From Candidatus Saccharimonadota bacterium (GTDB lineage Bacteria > Patescibacteriota > Saccharimonadia > Saccharimonadales > Saccharimonadaceae): DNA of 64,000 bases. The translations under genes and the position numbers were made by a program. The notes under the pieces were generated by a model that was not told where the DNA came from, ran no database searches, and saw only the letters and a list, made by a program, of their open reading frames with translations. The DNA is taken from NCBI GenBank assembly GCA_002726935.1, contig PBTC01000019.1, forward strand, positions 1 through 64,000, read 5' to 3'. The first letter of the stretch is position 1. Every line of letters starts with the position of its first letter. Shown piece after piece: positions 37,063-46,595 of this stretch.

Positions 37063-38282
37063 TTACTCCATACTCACTTGAATCGGGTTTCTCGGAAGAT
37101 ACATTCTCCGCATTTATGTCCGCGCTGCACTCTTCTGGAATATCAGATATATGGCTTGTAACTGGTAAGCCTATTTGGGGGAAATTACACGGAAACCTTG
37201 TGCATTTAACGAATAGAGTAATGCAAGATAGCGAGATCAGGATTATTGTGACCTGGATCTACGGCGCAAACGCCGTGACGGTCATGGGCAATGCTAGACC
37301 CATTGACGAGAGGTACACGATACAACTACTGAACTCTACTGTTGACAAGGCGAACGAGATTGCGACAGTCATGGGGTTGCCTGGCCGGCTAGAGCGCAGT
37401 GCCGGGCAAAACAAACGGATAGCATTCCGGTTTAACGGCGTGAGTGGCCACACCCCCAAGGGACGTGGGTTCTCCTTGTCGTTGCGCACGATTCCCTTGG
37501 TGCTGCCGACCCTTGCCGACATGAACCTCCCAACTGAGCTGCGAAACTCGATTGGAGAGACCAAGGGTCTGACACTCGTTGTTGGGGAAACTGGCTCTGG
37601 TAAATCCACATTGCTTGCCGCAGTCATGCATGACAAGCTTCTAAATTCTCGTAACCGTCACATCATCACGATTGAAAGTCCTATCGAATTTGATTTGCAG
37701 GGTGTTCGATCGGACCACAATTTCGTTGTTCAGCACGAAATCGGCCCGGACTTGCAAAGCTTCTACGATGGCATCGTAAATAGCTTGCGACAAGCCCCAA
37801 CCGATATCCTTGTGGGAGAAGCAAGAGACAAGGAGTCGATCGGGGGAATGATTTCAGCGTCCGAGACTGGGCATGACACCTATGCGACCGTACACGCAAG
37901 TAGTGTCGTTGGTGCTTTCCGGCGCATAGCGAATGAGTATGAAAGTATCGTTCAGCCTCAAATTATTTTTAAGCTTTTGTCTCAAATCCGACTTGTAGTT
38001 GTCCAGGTTCTGCTCATCGCAAAGGCAGGAGGTAGGCGCGTGCCTATCAGAGAGTGGTTTTACTTTGAGGACTCTTATCGCGATGAGTTGATGAAGATGG
38101 ATTCCGAGACCGCTTTGAATCATCTTGGGAACACAATAAAGATGCGAGGGCAAACGATGCGGCAGCAGGCGCTAGCGGCTTACATGGCCGACAAGATCAG
38201 CGTAACTGAGGTCAAGAAGATTGCGGGGAATTTCAATGAAGAAGACTTGCAAGACATCAAACAACTTGAAGGGGTTCTATGA
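37059..38282 (+). CDS. dotB: DotB/TraJ-like T4BSS ATPase (PilT/VirB11 superfamily)
   Basis: Walker A VVGETGSGKSTLLAAVMHDKL; HIITIESPIEFDLQGV; DILVGEARDKESIGGMISASETGHDTYATVHASSV. Confidence 0.88.
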   Translation: MITPYSLESGFSEDTFSAFMSALHSSGISDIWLVTGKPIWGKLHGNLVHLTNRVMQDSEIRIIVTWIYGANAVTVMGNARPIDERYTIQLLNSTVDKANEIATVMGLPGRLERSAGQNKRIAFRFNGVSGHTPKGRGFSLSLRTIPLVLPTLADMNLPTELRNSIGETKGLTLVVGETGSGKSTLLAAVMHDKLLNSRNRHIITIESPIEFDLQGVRSDHNFVVQHEIGPDLQSFYDGIVNSLRQAPTDILVGEARDKESIGGMISASETGHDTYATVHASSVVGAFRRIANEYESIVQPQIIFKLLSQIRLVVVQVLLIAKAGGRRVPIREWFYFEDSYRDELMKMDSETALNHLGNTIKMRGQTMRQQALAAYMADKISVTEVKKIAGNFNEEDLQDIKQLEGVL

Positions 38283-38563
38283 GTAATCGTGGATCGTTTT
38301 ATTGGAGAAAGACGTCGGGGCGGCCCAACTTCCTATGGATGTTCGACTACCTGACAGTTGGATTTGTTCTGTTATTCATCTTACACATGAGGTCTTGGAC
38401 TTTTTGGCTTGCGATCGGAGCCATGGTCTTTTTCAGCATTCTTGCAAAATTTGGATTCACAATTCCTCTGTTGCTACGGAGGTTAGGGTTCATCATAGGT
38501 GGGAGATCGAGGCCCGCAAGGGGATGGTGGCATTGGGACAGAATTGACAGCAACAACGATTAG
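38279..38563 (+). CDS. icmT: IcmT/TraK-like T4BSS membrane protein
   Basis: WRKTSGRPNFLWMFDYLTVGFVLLFILHMRSWTFWLAIGAMVFFSILAKFGFTIPLLLRRLGFIIGGRSRPARGWWH; overlaps the dotB stop. Confidence 0.78.
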   Translation: MSNRGSFYWRKTSGRPNFLWMFDYLTVGFVLLFILHMRSWTFWLAIGAMVFFSILAKFGFTIPLLLRRLGFIIGGRSRPARGWWHWDRIDSNND

Positions 38564-38577
38564 CCCAGGGGCGTGTA

Positions 38578-39069
38578 ATGATCAATTTTGAAAACATCAT
38601 TGAGCCAGGTGTTCAGTTCAATGGAAGTTTACGACTCGTTGGGGACTCAATAATTTCCGGTGCCGTGAACGGAGATGTTGTCTGCATAGGCAGAGATTCG
38701 ATTCTCTATCTCGCTGCTGGGTCGTCGGTAAGTGGAACTGTCACTGGCGAGGTTGTTGTTGCGGCAGGGGTTGTTAATGGCGGCATGAAAGCCAAGAAAG
38801 CTATATATAAAGTTGATGGCTGCGCGCTGGGGGATACCCAATGCCAGGGTCAAGAGGAAGAGGGTTCTTGCGCTGACGTATTCATGAAGTCACACGCGCT
38901 TGCGAGGCGGCCCGAGATTGACGAGGACGCCATCATTAGATACGCAGTGCACCAACACTGTACCTCTTTACACGCGGGGCGAGCTGTGATTTTTGAAGAT
39001 GGAGTGGAGCGACCTGATGCTAAGCGCGGCTTGCTTAGCAAGTTGAAAATAAATCTGTTTAAATCATAA
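38578..39069 (+). CDS. Bactofilin-like protein 1
   Basis: GVQFNGSLRLVGDSIISGAVNGDVVCIGRDSILYLAAGSSVSGTVTGEVVVAAGVVNGGMKAKKAIYK: bactofilin-type beta-helix rungs. Confidence 0.7.
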   Translation: MINFENIIEPGVQFNGSLRLVGDSIISGAVNGDVVCIGRDSILYLAAGSSVSGTVTGEVVVAAGVVNGGMKAKKAIYKVDGCALGDTQCQGQEEEGSCADVFMKSHALARRPEIDEDAIIRYAVHQHCTSLHAGRAVIFEDGVERPDAKRGLLSKLKINLFKS

Positions 39070-39134
39070 AAAACCATCTGCTAGCAATATAGTTTATGCT
39101 ACTCTGTACTTGTTAACTAAATAAATGAACCAAC

Positions 39135-39938
39135 ATGAACAAAACTGCTGAGACAATCCGAAGCCGATTGCACATCTCTGATGATGAAATCAACACGACT
39201 GATCCGCTTGTGGTTGAAGAACTGGCTGCCGCATCGGACCAGGCTATTGAAATCGACGGATCAACCCCAGGAAAAGAACCAACAAACCCGGAGTCCGATT
39301 CTCCGCGGAGCGACCAAGCTGATCCGTGCGTTAGCGCCAGCGAGAAAGAAGTGGTCAAGGTTGACAAAAAATCAACTCCGACTAAAGACGTAATCGTAAC
39401 AAACTACCCCTACCCAAAAAACTGGATTCCCGAAGGAGCCTCTGAAATGCAAGACAATATCAAACCCATCGCAGACGAACGATTCGTTGATGCACGCAAG
39501 CGTTCGCAAGAACCAACTGTTATCACCCTACCAACGATGGAAAAAAACGTGACTGAATCATTCTCAGATGTATCTGTTGATCCCGTGGTTGAGCGCATCT
39601 CTACGGTTATTGCTGTAAATTGTACGAATACCGGCGATATCAAGAGCAAAGATGGCGTGATGATTCAGGGCACGCAAGTTGGGAATATTTCAATCGATAC
39701 AGAGGATCTGGATCCCACGGGTACCATAGTTGTGACTAAGGCGGGTACTGTGCGAGGTCAGATCGAAGGTAAGCGCGTGGTCGTATTGGGCCGAGTTGAA
39801 GGGTCAATCAAGTCCTACACGCACGTCACCTTGGGTGAAAGTGCTGTTGTGACGGGGGATGTTGAGTACAAGACAATCCGTATGATGGACGGCGCTGAAA
39901 TTGAAGGAAATTGCCGCAAGTTGAAAGACGAGGGCTGA
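39135..39938 (+). CDS. Bactofilin-like protein 2 with long charged N-terminal extension
   Basis: TNTGDIKSKDGVMIQGTQVGNISID...GTIVVTKAGTVRGQIEGKRVVVLGRVEGSIKSYTHVTLGESAVVTGDVEYKTIRMMDGAEIEGNCRK. Confidence 0.8.
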   Translation: MNKTAETIRSRLHISDDEINTTDPLVVEELAAASDQAIEIDGSTPGKEPTNPESDSPRSDQADPCVSASEKEVVKVDKKSTPTKDVIVTNYPYPKNWIPEGASEMQDNIKPIADERFVDARKRSQEPTVITLPTMEKNVTESFSDVSVDPVVERISTVIAVNCTNTGDIKSKDGVMIQGTQVGNISIDTEDLDPTGTIVVTKAGTVRGQIEGKRVVVLGRVEGSIKSYTHVTLGESAVVTGDVEYKTIRMMDGAEIEGNCRKLKDEG

Positions 39939-39939
39939 C

Positions 39940-40602
39940 ATGAAGCCGTCTAATCTGCTCCTTGGTAATGGGTGGTCTGCGATCACTGCGGCCGCGGTAG
40001 TTGTTGGGGTCGCGGGTTTGATGGTTGGATTTGAAGTGAGATCGCCGATCGGGGGTGTGAGCACCAAGTCCAACTTGGTGTCTCAGGGTGTAAACGCCGC
40101 GTCTTCCTTGGCAGAAAATTACCCTGGAAGCCAGGCGGCAATTAATGCCAGCAATGAGCCTATACTCCTGATCCCGGTCTTGACCGAACGAGAATTGGTT
40201 GATCTGCGGGAAAAGTCGTCTGTTGAGGGCGTGCTCTTAGTCCCTTACATCGAAGACATTTCTGTCTTGAGAAAAGAGTATGAGGCTCAAGAAGAGTCCC
40301 TACGGAGTCTACCTTCTGTGACGTTCGAAATACGTTCAGAGAAGCTGGATCCCCAGGGGCTTCGGGCTGCGGAGAGGCTTGCCTTCCTTATTAAGAACTA
40401 CCCGTATGTCACTGAGTTGACCTCGATTAGTGATGGGGCCGTCTCCCCCGATCTTGCAAAAAGGAGGCTCGACTCTCTTTTGCTGACATTAGAAGGGCTC
40501 GGGGCGCCAAGGTCTAAGATCAAGGCTTCGGTTCTGACAACAAACACCGTGGTTGAAAAAAGAATTATTACAAAGGCGACGTTGCAATGGCAAACATCAT
40601 AA
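39940..40602 (+). CDS. Single-TM protein of unknown function
   Basis: N-terminal TM AITAAAVVVGVAGLMVGFEV; 220 aa. Confidence 0.55.
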   Translation: MKPSNLLLGNGWSAITAAAVVVGVAGLMVGFEVRSPIGGVSTKSNLVSQGVNAASSLAENYPGSQAAINASNEPILLIPVLTERELVDLREKSSVEGVLLVPYIEDISVLRKEYEAQEESLRSLPSVTFEIRSEKLDPQGLRAAERLAFLIKNYPYVTELTSISDGAVSPDLAKRRLDSLLLTLEGLGAPRSKIKASVLTTNTVVEKRIITKATLQWQTS

Positions 40603-41231
40603 ATTTCATTTCTTGGCTGATCCCGTTGGCTGTTGTTGCTGGGGTGGTTTATTTTATCGCGCACAAACAGATCGCTTCGACTGTTGATTCCTATGAGGGT
40701 GCGTTGGCCAAGAAAGACGAAGAGGAATCGGAAAGTAGGGCTGAGGTATGCGCTCTCTTGGCAAGATTGGAGGTCGCTGAATCCGAGGCTTCTGAAGTCC
40801 TCCGACTAAAGGCCAGGCTGTCAGAGGTCACTGCCGATCTCGAACAAGAGAAGGCCCGTCTTCGTGGGGTTGCTTCAATTGACGATGCGGTTAAATCGGC
40901 ACTCCTTAGTGCCGCGGATGAAGTTGTCCGGATTAAGAGAGAGGCATCTGAAAAAGAAATCTCTCACAATGAAATTGTGGCCGCATTGAAGCTAGAGATT
41001 GAGAGCCTTAACGAGACGGTCCGGCAGCGCGAGATGTCTTTGGCTTCGGCACAGAGAGGCTTTGAGTCACAGGAACTGCTTCTTAAAAAAGTTACAGAAG
41101 ATTACCAAGAGGCTATCGATCGGTTGAGGTCCTATAGTTCTGCGAGCCTGGTAATTAAGCGAAGCAAAAGCGTCCGAGCTTCCGGAGTTCTGATTCAGAA
41201 CCGAAGGGACCTCAACGGAACCAATTCCTAA
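40587..41231 (+). CDS. Single-TM coiled-coil protein
   Basis: N-terminal TM FISWLIPLAVVAGVVYFIA then long heptad-rich region; overlaps the previous gene. Confidence 0.6.
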   Translation: MANIINFISWLIPLAVVAGVVYFIAHKQIASTVDSYEGALAKKDEEESESRAEVCALLARLEVAESEASEVLRLKARLSEVTADLEQEKARLRGVASIDDAVKSALLSAADEVVRIKREASEKEISHNEIVAALKLEIESLNETVRQREMSLASAQRGFESQELLLKKVTEDYQEAIDRLRSYSSASLVIKRSKSVRASGVLIQNRRDLNGTNS

Positions 41232-41241
41232 AGGATTAAAC

Positions 41242-41721
41242 ATGAATGAACTGACACAAGGTGGTCTTCGGTTCAGCCCTGAGCCAATTGTGCGCGACAC
41301 AGGTTTAAGCGCTGGAGGAAATATCTCTAAGGTGGTTGACGAACTAAAGGCGGACACGACTGAGTCTTTCGAATTGGTCCTTGATTCGATCATAGACGGT
41401 AAGGATATGTTCAAGATCACCAAGGGGTGGCGTATCGATGGTGATCTTTTGGTAGATAGCGGGATCTTCCTTGAAGGCAAGATCACTGGCAGGTTAGTCG
41501 CTCCCGGCCACGTCGTAGTGGTCGCAAGAGAAGGAGAGGCGCTGATGGGCGTGGAATGCGAGATGTTGATTTGCTGCGGGAAGGTTGGCGGCAAAGTCGT
41601 GTCCAGCGAAATCATTCTCGGTGAAGACGGAGAAATGCACGCCGATGAAATATACGTGAAAAGAGGGCGTTTTGTTAATTGCGAAGGATCGGAGTTTTCT
41701 GGTCGTATCCACCCCATGTGA
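41242..41721 (+). CDS. Bactofilin-like protein 3
   Basis: WRIDGDLLVDSGIFLEGKITGRLVAPGHVVVVAREGEALMGVECEMLICCGKVGGKVVSSEIILGEDGEMHADEIYVKRGRFVNCEGSEFSGRIHP. Confidence 0.72.
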   Translation: MNELTQGGLRFSPEPIVRDTGLSAGGNISKVVDELKADTTESFELVLDSIIDGKDMFKITKGWRIDGDLLVDSGIFLEGKITGRLVAPGHVVVVAREGEALMGVECEMLICCGKVGGKVVSSEIILGEDGEMHADEIYVKRGRFVNCEGSEFSGRIHPM

Positions 41722-41728
41722 GGATTGA

Positions 41729-42022
41729 ATGAATCGAACAGATTTAGTAGCTGTTGTTTCCAAAGAGACGAATCTTACACCTACCCAGGTTGATAACGTT
41801 GTCGAGAGCGTAATCAACAATATTTTCAGTGCTCTGGGTCAGAACGACAACGTGACAATCTCAAAGTTTGGGTCGTTCTCGTGTGTTCAGAGAAAAGATC
41901 GCGAAGGTCACAATCCTAAAAGCGGTGAGAAAATCTTAATCCCTTCCAAGAAAGCCGTGAAGTTCAGGCCTGCCAAAGCCTTCCGAGAGGTTGTGGCATC
42001 TTTACCGCTGGAACCAAAATGA
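41729..42022 (+). CDS. HU/IHF-family DNA-binding protein
   Basis: MNRTDLVAVVSKETNLTPTQVDNVVESVINNIFSALGQNDNVTISKFGSFSCVQRKDREGHNPKSGEKILIPSKKAVKFRPAKAFREVV. Confidence 0.9.
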   Translation: MNRTDLVAVVSKETNLTPTQVDNVVESVINNIFSALGQNDNVTISKFGSFSCVQRKDREGHNPKSGEKILIPSKKAVKFRPAKAFREVVASLPLEPK

Positions 42023-43350
42023 AGGCTGCTAAGCTAACAACTTTCGGTAAGATCGTAATCGTCACGGTAGTGGCAGGTGCCTTGGGCACTCTAGCAGAAA
42101 TGGGGTATGGATCATATAAAATCCGTGAAGCGGTGTCGGCCATACAAGCAACTGACGAAGTCCTTGATAGTTCAGTTACCTTTCAGTCGCTTCGTCATGA
42201 AGCCTTTATTTTTCAAAGTTCAGGCCATTTGCGAGCCACTATTGAGGACGCATGTAACGCCGATAAAAATATCGCGTTTAATATGCATTACAAAATTACG
42301 CATCTACCTTATTTGCCAGATCAATTCGAGGCAACCGTATCAAGAGAAGTTGTTGCTTCAGGGCTGAAAAAATCAAGGGTGGCAAAGGACGGAGATGATG
42401 TATCCGTGGTAGTACAGGGGAAATTTGAAAGTTTAGAGGATTTCCAGGCTCACGCTGTTATCAAGCAAGCAAAGTGGGTTAACCAAAATAGTGGATCGGA
42501 GCAAACACTTGAAGATGCAACCGTCGAGTTGAATTCAAATCATGGAGACTACTTGATCGATTTTAAAGGGAAAGCATATGGCTCCATGGACGGTGGACAA
42601 AAATCTTCCTTTGAAAATTTTAATGTGAATGCAAAGCTGCAGCCCAACAAATCCACGTTTCTGAAGGTCACCGCGAAGGCGGATAAATACAAGGGTCCAC
42701 ACACGCTAGTAATGAACCCGCTCGTGGAGGGCAGCTTAAACGTTACGGACAACAAAGCAGTTGGGGCGCTCTCTTTAGTCTCGCCTTTGTTGTCTCTATC
42801 CGGGAGCCCGGCTGAAAACCTGTCGCTGAATTTTTCAGCAAACGTCAATGATTTCACAAGTCTACGAAAGATGAAAACCATTTTCGATGCTGAGTGCGAT
42901 CAATTGAAATTGGATGAAGAAGATAAGATTAACCAGGCTATCTATGCATCAAGGCTAGTCGAATCCGGAATAGAAGCCAGGATAACAAATGTCTCCTGGG
43001 GCGGCCCAAGAGGTACTGCATCCGGGTCAGCTTCAGTGGGGGTTAGTAGAGTTCTCGACAAGCAAACAGGGCTTCCCGATATTTACGCTGGCTTGGTAGC
43101 GGATGGACAGCTAAGGATGGACGAGGGTTATGAAGGATTGGCTTTTGTAGACAAACTGGTATCAGATAAATTCCTAAAGAAAGATCGAAAAGAACTTCAC
43201 GTCAAATTTTCAATGAAGGAAAAGAGTCTTGTCCTAAATGGCCAAAAAGACGAATCTCTAACTACTGAGTACGGCTCTTTATTAAACGACTATTTTGACA
43301 AACTGGCCCCAGCAATGGAAAGTGCTCTCAGCATCAACAAAGTAAGATGA
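42019..43350 (+). CDS. Membrane-anchored protein, possibly DUF945-like
   Basis: N-terminal TM IVIVTVVAGALGTLAEMGYGSYKI; 443 aa. Confidence 0.5.
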   Translation: MKAAKLTTFGKIVIVTVVAGALGTLAEMGYGSYKIREAVSAIQATDEVLDSSVTFQSLRHEAFIFQSSGHLRATIEDACNADKNIAFNMHYKITHLPYLPDQFEATVSREVVASGLKKSRVAKDGDDVSVVVQGKFESLEDFQAHAVIKQAKWVNQNSGSEQTLEDATVELNSNHGDYLIDFKGKAYGSMDGGQKSSFENFNVNAKLQPNKSTFLKVTAKADKYKGPHTLVMNPLVEGSLNVTDNKAVGALSLVSPLLSLSGSPAENLSLNFSANVNDFTSLRKMKTIFDAECDQLKLDEEDKINQAIYASRLVESGIEARITNVSWGGPRGTASGSASVGVSRVLDKQTGLPDIYAGLVADGQLRMDEGYEGLAFVDKLVSDKFLKKDRKELHVKFSMKEKSLVLNGQKDESLTTEYGSLLNDYFDKLAPAMESALSINKVR

Positions 43351-43823
43351 AAATTGAGAAACTGAAATTAGCGGTATGGATGTCGATGTTCGCGATGATG
43401 GACAGAAAGGGCAGGTCTTCAGCCGAGCATGTCAGGTATTTTATGATCGCTTACATCTTAGGTATGATCTTAATAACCTACCTTAGAGTCGTTTTTGATC
43501 TTGTCCACAAAGAGCCAATTTACGATCAGAGCGGCAACTTCGTGATGAATTTTGGGTATTGGCCGAAGTTTGATTTGATATCCTGGGGTGCATTTATAGC
43601 TGAAGGTCTTTTTTTGCACATACCTTTCTACACCCTTTGTATAAGGAGGCTCAACGATATAGGGTACGGGAGCTTCAAAGCATTCATGATTTTTGTGGCC
43701 AGTATTACTCCTATAATCGGAGTCCCTGTATTTGTTTACTTCTTCCTGGTAAAGAAAGGGTCCCCACAAGAGAATAAGTGGGGGCCGGAACCTAGGTCTT
43801 TTGACTCCATTCTTGCCAACTAG
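43347..43823 (+). CDS. DUF805-like membrane protein
   Basis: ILGMILITYLRVVFDLV...IPFYTLCIRRLNDIGYGSFKAFMIFVASITPIIGVPVFVYFFLVKKGSPQENKWGPEP. Confidence 0.7.
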   Translation: MKIEKLKLAVWMSMFAMMDRKGRSSAEHVRYFMIAYILGMILITYLRVVFDLVHKEPIYDQSGNFVMNFGYWPKFDLISWGAFIAEGLFLHIPFYTLCIRRLNDIGYGSFKAFMIFVASITPIIGVPVFVYFFLVKKGSPQENKWGPEPRSFDSILAN

Positions 43824-43837
43824 TAACCAACCTTACG

Positions 43838-45265
43838 TCAGCCTCCGACTACTTGAAGATTCCGTGGCTTTTGAGCAGACACGAGCTGGAAACGGGGTGT
43901 TCTAGCACCATTCTTGTCCATGTAAACACTAAAAGTTTGTTTAGGAACAATTCTGGCCAACTCCTCTTTGCTTATATCCCAGTTCTGAGAGACTTTGGGA
44001 TAAAGAATCGGGTCTACTCCTAGAAGAATCTTAGTCCCCACACTACATAAAAAATCTTGGGAAAAGTGTTCGGGGTTCTGCGATGCGCACCAAAGCCCCA
44101 GGCCGAACTTGCGAGCTTCTTTGGCTATCAGGTTGAAAATACTAGTGCCGTCATCCTCCATGAACTTGTGGGCCTCATCAACAACAATGATGTCTCGCAC
44201 GCCATTCTGGGGCCCGAGGTCTCTTCGCAAGTTGAATATCTTGTTCATCACATAATAAACAAGCAGCTTCTTTTCTGGGTCTGGTAGGTAGTGAATGTCG
44301 TAGCGCCAGATTTTTTTAGATTCATCGAACTGCGGGACGTTTCCAGAGAAAATTCCAGACCCTTTCAAGTCTTTCAGGCGAATCAAGATTGATGAGAAAG
44401 TTTCCTTGTATTCATAGTTGACCATATCCTCTGTCTCACCACCCGTTGTAATGTTGTCAACAAACAAGGCAAAATTTGTCTTCGCATCTTCGCGCAGGAC
44501 TGCGATCTCGTTCTCGAGCTTTGTGTACTCAAGGGCCATCTCGGGGTCGTTCAACTTGGTAAGATTCGACTTTATCTTTCGAATCTTTTGGTACGTTGTC
44601 TTGATGCTTTTTAGGGCAAAGGAGGTGCGCTTTGCGTTTTCGTTGTTGCTGTCACCAATGCCGAAGACGACTTGATACTTAGCTGAGGCAAAATCGATAA
44701 GATCATCAAGGGTTGGATAATAACCTCGGAGCTCGGGTCGTTTCTTATCCGCTATGATTTGAGCTCTAATTGCGGGTGTGATTCTTTTTTTTGCCCAGCT
44801 AGATGGATCATCATCTGTAATGCCTCTGTTCGCATATAGTTCTTCCAGGAGTGCTCTTAGAACATTCTTCTGGCGAACCTGGAGTTTACGGTCCACAGAC
44901 TCAAGAAGTGATATGAAGTAGTTAATCGTTGTACGGACTCCGCCTGTGTGCTCGTGCGTGTTCACCTCAAGAGGGTTAAAGCCTATTTGTGTTTTGTTTG
45001 AAAAAACGGAAACAGACTCTTGCGAGGGGTCCTCGGTGTCAAGATCTCCGTGCGGGTCAAAAACATGAACCCTGACATCTTGCACCGCGCAGCCACCAAA
45101 CACTTTCTTCAACGTATAGGACTTACCGGTACCGGTTTTCCCGCAGATAATTAAGTGCGGGTTGATAAGCTTCTCTGAATCCCAGACGCATGGAGTTGGG
45201 GCACCACCGCCATGGCCAGGTAGAGAAACACCTCCAACGTAGTCCCCTATTTTAAGTCGTAACAA
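43838..45265 (-). CDS. HerA/DUF87-like ATPase
   Basis: Walker A IICGKTGTGKSYTLKKVF; IVVDEAHKFMEDDGTSIFNLIAKEARKFGLGLWCASQNPEHFSQDFL. Confidence 0.8.
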   Translation of the reverse strand: MLRLKIGDYVGGVSLPGHGGGAPTPCVWDSEKLINPHLIICGKTGTGKSYTLKKVFGGCAVQDVRVHVFDPHGDLDTEDPSQESVSVFSNKTQIGFNPLEVNTHEHTGGVRTTINYFISLLESVDRKLQVRQKNVLRALLEELYANRGITDDDPSSWAKKRITPAIRAQIIADKKRPELRGYYPTLDDLIDFASAKYQVVFGIGDSNNENAKRTSFALKSIKTTYQKIRKIKSNLTKLNDPEMALEYTKLENEIAVLREDAKTNFALFVDNITTGGETEDMVNYEYKETFSSILIRLKDLKGSGIFSGNVPQFDESKKIWRYDIHYLPDPEKKLLVYYVMNKIFNLRRDLGPQNGVRDIIVVDEAHKFMEDDGTSIFNLIAKEARKFGLGLWCASQNPEHFSQDFLCSVGTKILLGVDPILYPKVSQNWDISKEELARIVPKQTFSVYMDKNGARTPRFQLVSAQKPRNLQVVGG

Positions 45266-45269
45266 TTTA

Positions 45270-45524
45270 TCACCTTGGGGTAAGAGCCTTTCGGGGGTCC
45301 AGCGAGTCCCGTTGGTTCAGGCAAACAGAAGACCTCTGTATGCGGAGTTTGGAGCTGAGCTTGTCTGCATGATCAATGATTTCAGAAATGTGGCTCAGAT
45401 CTGGCAAGCCAAAAAATGCTGTGGCTATATTGAGACTTATGGACTGCTCTTCAGATTTTGGCTCAGGTTCTGGTGCTGGCTTAACCAGGGATTTGCGTAC
45501 AGGTCCGTTTCTTAAAGAAAGCAT
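45270..45524 (-). CDS. Small hypothetical protein
   Basis: 84 aa ORF directly upstream of the ATPase on the same strand. Confidence 0.5.
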   Translation of the reverse strand: MLSLRNGPVRKSLVKPAPEPEPKSEEQSISLNIATAFFGLPDLSHISEIIDHADKLSSKLRIQRSSVCLNQRDSLDPRKALTPR

Positions 45525-45630
45525 GTTTTTTCCCTTTGGTTAAAAAAATAATCTAATCGTTTGATAATATACTTTACACTGTACAGACAAAGTTAAAAAA
45601 CTACCAAGCGTTTTTTAGGTATAAAAAGCA

Positions 45631-46074
45631 ATGAGCGTATCAACTGAATTCGAAAACATCTTTAGTACCGAGTTGGTCAAAGAGACATCGACCAGCATGG
45701 GCCTGGTAGAGAAGAAGCTGTACGGCTTGACATCAACAGAAGACATCGCCAACAGAATGGCAGCGTTTCTGAATACATTCGAAGGCGAGGTGGCAACAGG
45801 AGAAAAAGCGACGGAGGAGCAATTGAGAGTCGTTGAGAAGGCCTTCAATGACTTTACCGCAAACTTACCCATGTCTGAACTAGTTGAGTTCTTCTCCGTT
45901 CTTGGCCGAATTATGGACTCCGATTTGCTCGAAGGGCTGTTTTCAAGAACACCAGTGAACGAAGCTAGATACGAGCATTTGAGAAGGGTTGTATCAATAA
46001 ACCTTATGTTCGCGAAGGGCTTCAAGTCTCGCCTGTCGAAAACAATTGCTTTGTCGAAGGAGTGGTGCTCATGA
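45631..46074 (+). CDS. Hypothetical protein
   Basis: 147 aa ORF, head of the downstream operon. Confidence 0.55.
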   Translation: MSVSTEFENIFSTELVKETSTSMGLVEKKLYGLTSTEDIANRMAAFLNTFEGEVATGEKATEEQLRVVEKAFNDFTANLPMSELVEFFSVLGRIMDSDLLEGLFSRTPVNEARYEHLRRVVSINLMFAKGFKSRLSKTIALSKEWCS

Positions 46075-46595
46075 GCATCAAAGAGAAGTTTAAATCGGTA
46101 GGGAAGGGGCTGTGGACTTTCTTGGATGGACCGGATCAAGTGGGTCCCATCAAAACAAAGAAAGCTCGGCATCTAGCACGCGAGGAAGTTGTAAAAAGAA
46201 AAAGTCTTTATTCCGATCGTGTAGATCATTGGAAGCAGGAATTTAAGCAAGAAAAGGAACGCGCAGCACGTATGGGCAAGCGTAAGGAGTCCTTCGCTGA
46301 GGCCATGAATCGGTTCAACTTGACCGAAGACGATGTAAAGGCGATTGAAATTGCCTTAAGAAAGAAGGCAAGGGTCGAGTGGTATCTCCTGGTGGCGTCG
46401 GGAGTAGGAGTGCTGACAGCCGTTCTATTTGCACCCCTCATGGCGATTTTCTCATCACTGTTTATGGCCACAATCATTAACACGCTGCACGTGAAAACTA
46501 CGTTCCGTTTGTGGCAAGTGGAAAAAAGAGAGCTTTTGAGCTTTAAAAATTTCTTGAAGGATTCGGGGATCAAGAGGGTCTACAAGCATGTTTGA
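46062..46595 (+). CDS. Membrane protein of the T4BSS operon
   Basis: RVEWYLLVASGVGVLTAVLFAPLMAIFSSLFMATIINTLHVKTTFRLWQ. Confidence 0.55.
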   Translation: MVLMSIKEKFKSVGKGLWTFLDGPDQVGPIKTKKARHLAREEVVKRKSLYSDRVDHWKQEFKQEKERAARMGKRKESFAEAMNRFNLTEDDVKAIEIALRKKARVEWYLLVASGVGVLTAVLFAPLMAIFSSLFMATIINTLHVKTTFRLWQVEKRELLSFKNFLKDSGIKRVYKHV

